From NCBI RefSeq assembly GCF_003999975.1, contig NZ_RJAC01000046.1, positions 1 through 33,022 on the forward strand: a stretch of 33,022 nucleotides of DNA, read 5' to 3'. The position numbers were made by a program, and so were the translations under genes. A model generated the notes under the pieces. The model ran no database searches, was not told the origin of the DNA, and saw only the letters and a list, made by a program, of their open reading frames with translations. Each line of letters starts with the position of its first letter. The first letter of the stretch is position 1. Below, piece by piece: positions 29,696-33,022 of the stretch. The stretch is from Actinoplanes solisilvae. Its GTDB lineage: Bacteria; Actinomycetota; Actinomycetes; Mycobacteriales; Micromonosporaceae.

Positions 29696-30515
29696 CGAAC
29701 ACCTCCGTCAGGCCGCCCCCGCGGGCCGCCGACTCGAGCGCCGCCCGCACCCGCCACGCGTCCGCGGCCAGGACCGCAGCGCAGCCGACGGCCGCGTCCC
29801 CACCGAACCGAGGACCGTGCAGCAGGGCCCCGCCGTCCTTGTCGACCCGCCGCCACCAGGCGGTCTCGGCCCGCCAGACGTCGCTGTCGCGGTCAACGTC
29901 CTCGAGCACCCAGCGAGCCTGAGCGGTCGCCGCGGAGCGCAGGGCGGGAAGCGTGGCCGCGGTCAGGCAGCCGGCCCCCGCCAGGGCGCGCAGGTGGACG
30001 GCGGCGTCCGCCGGGGACGGCCCGCCGAGCATCCGGTCCCGCGCCAGCAGCAGCAACGCCGCCCCGGCGGCCCAGGTGGCCGCGGCCGGCACCCGCACCG
30101 CGACCCGGTGCAGCCAGGCGTAGCGGGTGAAGGAAAGGCCGGCCCGGGCCGTGCCCGCGAGGGCGCCCAGGTTGAACGCCGGGTCGGCGGGCCACCCGGC
30201 GGCACGCTGGCGCGCCTCGTCGAGGTTGGCGAGCTCGAACCCGCCGGCGAGCACCCGCAGTTGGTCAGCGGTGGACCGGGACTGCCACCCGGCGAGCACC
30301 CGCAGGTGCCACAGCAGAGTGCGGCTCACCGCGTGCTCGGCCACGGCGAGGCCCTGCCCCGGTCGCACGTATCGTCCGTACGGGGAGCCGGCCAGCTCAG
30401 CGACGGCGCTGGACAGCCCGACGTGGCCGGCGAGCCGGCGGCAAGCCGACGCGCTGATCCGTCGCCGGGCGAGGGCCCTCGCCCGGATCGTGCCCGCCAC
30501 GTCCGCCGCCGCCAT
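29682..30515 (-). CDS. atpC: V/A-type ATPase subunit C (rotor-c ring adaptor)
   Basis: This 277-residue helical protein shows features of the AC39/vATPase C (d) subunit. An N-terminal part reads RARALARRRISASACRRLAG. The repeat LLWHLRVLAGWQSRSTADQL reflects the R-x-x-x-x-G-G-F-E-x-x-N-L pattern, completed by GGFELANL, a family hallmark (usual Y-x-D-x-x-N-L). It ends EVFDATI. C links the shaft to the c ring. It is shorter than the usual 320-350. Its ATG overlaps the preceding stop (TGATG); a GTG one codon upstream is possible. Assignment is supported by the neighbours. Confidence 0.75.
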   Translation of the reverse strand: MAAADVAGTIRARALARRRISASACRRLAGHVGLSSAVAELAGSPYGRYVRPGQGLAVAEHAVSRTLLWHLRVLAGWQSRSTADQLRVLAGGFELANLDEARQRAAGWPADPAFNLGALAGTARAGLSFTRYAWLHRVAVRVPAAATWAAGAALLLLARDRMLGGPSPADAAVHLRALAGAGCLTAATLPALRSAATAQARWVLEDVDRDSDVWRAETAWWRRVDKDGGALLHGPRFGGDAAVGCAAVLAADAWRVRAALESAARGGGLTEVFDATI

Positions 30516-30964
30516 CACGGCACCGTGCCATCCGGCGCGGCTTCGATGCTGCCGCGTATCTTGCGCAGGGCCAGGTCGGCGAGCGCGGGGCGGCACCGGG
30601 CGGCCCGGCGAGCGATGTCATCGGCCGCGCTGCGGGCCTGGGCGGCGCTCACTTCGGAGCGTCGGTTCGCTGCCGCCCGGGTTTCGGCGAAGGCCTGGGC
30701 GTAGCCCGCCTGCCGTTCCTGCTCGGCCCGGCTGACCAGTGCATCGGCTTCGCGCCGGCCCTGGTCGCGGGTGCGTTCCGCCTCGGCTCGCGCGGCCGCC
30801 ACGATGCCGGCGGCGTGCTCGTCGGTGACCGCCAGGGCCGCGAAGACCGGGGCGACCTCGTCCACGAGGCGGCTGCGCCGATCCACCGGCACCGCCGCCG
30901 GCGCGGCCGGGCCGGGCGGCCCGGCGGAGCGGAACCGGTCAAGCAATTCCCGCAGTGTCGGCAC
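30515..30964 (-). CDS. V/A-type ATPase stator subunit, H/G-like
   Basis: This 149-residue, Ala/Arg/Glu-rich protein is a single long helical coil (VDEVAPVFAALAVTDEHAAG, GRREADALVSRAEQERQAGY) with little else, typical of the small peripheral-stalk subunit (called H or G) that pairs with E. The N-terminal 35 residues are Pro/Ala-rich. It is the first gene of the nine-gene operon, and its stop overlaps the subunit C start. ATG 30964 has GGAGG about 10-15 bases upstream on the minus strand, and a DosR-like motif lies 77 bp upstream. The coiled-coil signature is generic, so the call relies on position. Confidence 0.7.
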   Translation of the reverse strand: MPTLRELLDRFRSAGPPGPAAPAAVPVDRRSRLVDEVAPVFAALAVTDEHAAGIVAAARAEAERTRDQGRREADALVSRAEQERQAGYAQAFAETRAAANRRSEVSAAQARSAADDIARRAARCRPALADLALRKIRGSIEAAPDGTVP

Positions 30965-31189
30965 CTCGTCCCCCGTTCCTCCGGCTTCGGCCCATCAGGC
31001 CAGTCGCCCCCATCATCGGGCCGCCCCGAACACCCGGGCAGGGCCGAAAGCCTCACTGACCGGTGGCGACCGGCCGCGCCGTCATCGGGGCCGCCGAGGC
31101 GCGGCGCCGGGACTTGAGCCTGCCGCTGCGGCGGCCTCGCCCGGCACGGTGAGGGAGGAGATCTCGATGGCAGAGCCGGCCGCCGTCCA
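30965..31189. promoter_or_regulatory. V-ATPase operon promoter region
   Basis: The V-ATPase operon (minus) and a USP remnant (plus) diverge here. The motif GGGCCGAAAGCCTC at 31041-31054 matches the reverse complement of GGGACTTTCGGCCC at 12 of 14 positions. A GGGAGGAG ribosome binding site followed by an ATG (31167-31169) points toward the USP remnant. No clear sigma-70 -35/-10 pair was seen. Confidence 0.45.
31041..31054. promoter_or_regulatory. DosR-like motif upstream of the V-ATPase operon
   Basis: In reverse it reads GAGGCTTTCGGCCC, differing from the 14925 motif at positions 2 and 4 only. It lies 77 bp upstream of the first ATPase start codon. Confidence 0.45.
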
Positions 31190-31312
31190 GGCGCGGACAG
31201 TGGTGCTCGGCGCGCGGTAAGGGCGGCTTCTCGCTGCTGGGACTCGGCTCCGTGACCCGGTACGTGCTGCATCACGGGCGTGCCACGGTCGCGGTCGTCC
31301 GGCAGAACCCGC
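31167..31312 (+). pseudogene. C-terminal remnant of a universal stress protein
   Basis: From ATG 31167 the frame reads MAEPAAVQARTVVLGAR and stops. One base out of frame it continues GKGGFSLLGLGSVTRYVLHH, GRATVAVVRQNPP, the classic USP end with the ATP motif G-x-x-G-F...G-S-V and the strand C/A-T-V-A-V-V. Joined across a one-base shift, the pieces give VVLGARGKGGFSLLGLGSV, an intact motif, so a single frameshift plus loss of the N-terminal half explains it. A strong GGGAGGAG precedes the ATG, though the residues just after it belong to the middle of a USP. Confidence 0.7.
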
Positions 31313-31373
31313 CACCCGGCGCCGCCGGACAGACCTCGGACCGCGACCTCCGGTGCCGTGCAGGCATCCGCCG

Positions 31374-32717
31374 TCAGGACCGGTGGGCAGCCGACGGATC
31401 GGTTTCCGGCGCGCTGGTCGGCGGTTGGGTGGTGGTCGGCTGGTTGGTGCTCGGTTGGGCGGTGGACGGCTGGACCGTCGGGGGCCGGCTGGTGGGGGGC
31501 TTGCTCGTGTGCGTCGTCATGGTGGAGGTCTTTGCCGGTGTCGGGCGCGGAGAGTTGATCGTCGTGGACGGCGCCCGGGTGACGGGACGGCTCGGTCGGT
31601 GCGTCTTCGTCTCGCCAGCGCCGTTCCCCGCGGCGGGCGTGGCGGATGTGTTCGAGGGCGCGACTGCGGCCGGGGGCGCGGGTGCCGACACGGACGGCCG
31701 CGGCGAACCGGGGTCGTGACCAAATGGTGCGGCGACGGCCAGGGCCGCGGATCCGGTGACTACCGCGAGTACGGCCAGCGCAGGTGCCAGGGCGGTGCTC
31801 CGACGCGATCGCCCGCCCGCGGTCGTGTGCTCGGGCTGCCGGATGAAGCCGCGGCGCAGACGGGGTCGGGAGAGCGACTCCGTCGTGGCCTCGCGCCAGT
31901 TGACGGCGGCGACCCGCGCGGCCGCCTCCGCCATCGCGGCCGCCGACGGGAAGCGGTCCGCGGGCTTCTTGGCCAGGGCGGTCGTCACGACGGCACACAC
32001 CGCCGCCGGCACCTCGGCCGGCAACGGTGGTGGTTCTTCCCGGAGGTGCTGGAAGGCGATCGTCAACGGGTCCTCGTCCATGAAAGGTGGCTGCCCGGCC
32101 AGACAGTGATAGGCCACCGCACCGAGCGCGTACACGTCCGCAGCCGGTCCCGCGCCACGTTTGGACAACCGCTCGGGAGCAAGATAATGCGGGGTCCCCA
32201 GGAGATCCTTCGTGGAGGTGAGCTCGGCCGAGCCGATGCAATGGGCGATGCCGAAGTCGACCAGGACCGCCGTGCCGTTCGGCTGAACGATGATGTTGCC
32301 AGGCTTGACGTCTCGATGCTCGATGCCGATGTCGTGGGCGGCCTGCAACGCGCGGGCCACCTGAGCCACGATCGACATGGTCTCGCCGACCGGCAGCCGT
32401 CCCCGTGCGGCGATCCGCCGGTCCAGCGGCTGCCCGTGCACATAGGCCATGACCAGATAGGCATTGGTGGGCTCGTGGCTGAAGTCGTACACGTCGGCGA
32501 TGCCCGGGTGGTGGAGGGCCGCCATGGCCCGAGCTTCGTGCTCGAATCGGCGGTGGAACTGTGGGTCGGCCGCTCGGTCGTCGCGCAGGGTCTTGACCGC
32601 GACGGCGCGGTTCAGCAGCAGGTCGGTGCCGTGCCACACGTCGCCCATCCCACCGGAGGCGATCCGTTCACCCAACCGGTATCGGCTGTCCAGCGTCTCT
32701 CCTGTCTGATGGGACAT
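31374..32717 (-). CDS. membrane-anchored Ser/Thr protein kinase, PknB-like
   Basis: This 447-residue protein contains a complete Hanks-type kinase domain. It has the glycine loop GERIASGGMGDVW, Lys42 in AVKTL, HRDVKPGN (catalytic Asp in HRD at 134-136), DFG at 154-156 and APE at 180-182. A membrane helix lies near 310-335 (ALAPALAVLAVVTGSAALAV), followed by an extracellular Pro/Thr/Ser-rich tail with PSTxQP-like repeats but no PASTA domain. It would phosphorylate cytoplasmic Ser/Thr targets in response to an outside or membrane cue. The ATG at 32715-32717 is chosen for GGTGAG upstream; a GTG two codons earlier is possible. Its start lies inside the 3' end of the GH65 gene, so the two are cotranscribed. 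Confidence 0.93.
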   Translation of the reverse strand: MSHQTGETLDSRYRLGERIASGGMGDVWHGTDLLLNRAVAVKTLRDDRAADPQFHRRFEHEARAMAALHHPGIADVYDFSHEPTNAYLVMAYVHGQPLDRRIAARGRLPVGETMSIVAQVARALQAAHDIGIEHRDVKPGNIIVQPNGTAVLVDFGIAHCIGSAELTSTKDLLGTPHYLAPERLSKRGAGPAADVYALGAVAYHCLAGQPPFMDEDPLTIAFQHLREEPPPLPAEVPAAVCAVVTTALAKKPADRFPSAAAMAEAAARVAAVNWREATTESLSRPRLRRGFIRQPEHTTAGGRSRRSTALAPALAVLAVVTGSAALAVAAPFGHDPGSPRPSVSAPAPPAAVAPSNTSATPAAGNGAGETKTHRPSRPVTRAPSTTINSPRPTPAKTSTMTTHTSKPPTSRPPTVQPSTAQPSTNQPTTTQPPTSAPETDPSAAHRS

Positions 32718-33022
32718 CGACACTCACCGCCTTCGAAGTCTGGGCAGGTTGTGCGGCTCCGTACGCCGGCGGATCGGCCGGCTGAGCGGGTTCGGACGGG
32801 ATCGGCGTAGCGGTGGGGATCGGCCGGGTCACCGGGGCGTCCGTGGTCAGTACCAGCGGCTCGCGGTGGTGCCGCAGCTCCAGCTTGGCGTCGCCGTCGC
32901 GGGCGCGGGCGCGCAGTGAGTAGACGGCCTCGTGCGGGCGGATCTCCACGCGCAGGCGCAGACCATGCCAGAGCAGGGAGAACGCCAGCCGGTCGAGGCG
33001 GCTGGGCAGGCGCGGCGCGAAC
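32668..33022 (-). CDS. glycoside hydrolase family 65-type enzyme, C-terminal end (5' end outside window)
   Basis: The minus-strand frame is open from the window edge to TGA 32668-32670. It starts FAPRLPSRLDRLAFSLLWHG, LRLRVEIRPHEAVYSLRARA, ending KLELRHHREPLVL, the C-terminal beta domain of GH65 enzymes (maltose/kojibiose/trehalose phosphorylases and hydrolases). A Pro/Ala-rich extension of about 60 residues follows, unusual for the family. Catalytic residues are outside the window, so hydrolase versus phosphorylase cannot be told. Its last 50 bp overlap the kinase start. Confidence 0.8.
   Translation of the reverse strand, partial: FAPRLPSRLDRLAFSLLWHGLRLRVEIRPHEAVYSLRARARDGDAKLELRHHREPLVLTTDAPVTRPIPTATPIPSEPAQPADPPAYGAAQPAQTSKAVSVDVPSDRRDAGQPIPVG

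Noticed and set aside
1..33022. tRNA, rRNA, insertion sequences, integrase or transposase genes
   Set aside because: None recognised on either strand despite the many truncated genes; the direct repeat has no transposase or terminal inverted repeats.

Overview
The window is very GC-rich, with GC-rich third codon positions, GTG and TTG starts, a SARP-type regulator, an ECF sigma/anti-sigma pair, a PknB-type kinase and a secreted WapA-like RHS protein. This points to an actinomycete, most likely of the Micromonosporaceae (Actinoplanes/Micromonospora) type. The family-level assignment is inference from gene content, not a database match.

Region 1 (1-14.3 kb) is a polymorphic-toxin and regulatory block. 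After the 3' end of an alpha/beta hydrolase come a SUKH (SMI1/KNR4) immunity gene with a broken toxin-like remnant upstream (minus strand) and a 2853-residue secreted RHS/YD-repeat protein. The RHS protein carries a variable C-terminal domain and is followed by a small candidate immunity gene and a strong hairpin terminator. Next are an anti-sigma-like membrane protein with its ECF sigma factor, a SARP regulator that breaks off inside its NB-ARC domain, and a 247-residue acidic unknown protein. A 95-bp near-identical direct repeat (292-386 and 14169-14263, 3 mismatches) brackets this whole block.

Region 2 (14.3-23.4 kb) looks like a decaying hypoxia/dormancy stress island. Intact genes are a GyrI-like protein, a beta-CASP metallo-hydrolase, one universal stress protein (USP), an MFS transporter, a cupin, a DoxX/DoxD-like membrane protein and a small unknown protein. 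Between them lie remnants of a HAF-repeat protein, about four USPs, a CBS-domain protein, enolase, a ribosome hibernation factor and a GNAT acetyltransferase. Several 14-bp motifs of the form GGGACTTTCGKCCC, resembling the DosR/DevR box core, sit upstream of genes in this region and upstream of the V-ATPase operon.

Region 3 (23.4-31.0 kb, minus strand) is a complete, tightly overlapped V/A-type ATPase operon in the order H-like, C, I, K, F, E, A, B, D. Most junctions are 4-bp ATGA overlaps. A DosR-like motif lies 77 bp upstream of its first start codon.

Region 4 (31.0-33.0 kb, minus strand) holds another USP remnant, a membrane-anchored Ser/Thr kinase, and the 3' end of a GH65-type glycoside hydrolase/phosphorylase that overlaps the kinase start and runs off the window.

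How the pieces may fit (inference): the RHS block serves contact-dependent or secreted antagonism. The second half suggests a redox/hypoxia regulon pairing stress proteins and RNA or ribosome-silencing functions with a dedicated rotary ATPase. Gene decay in the island shows it is being reshuffled.
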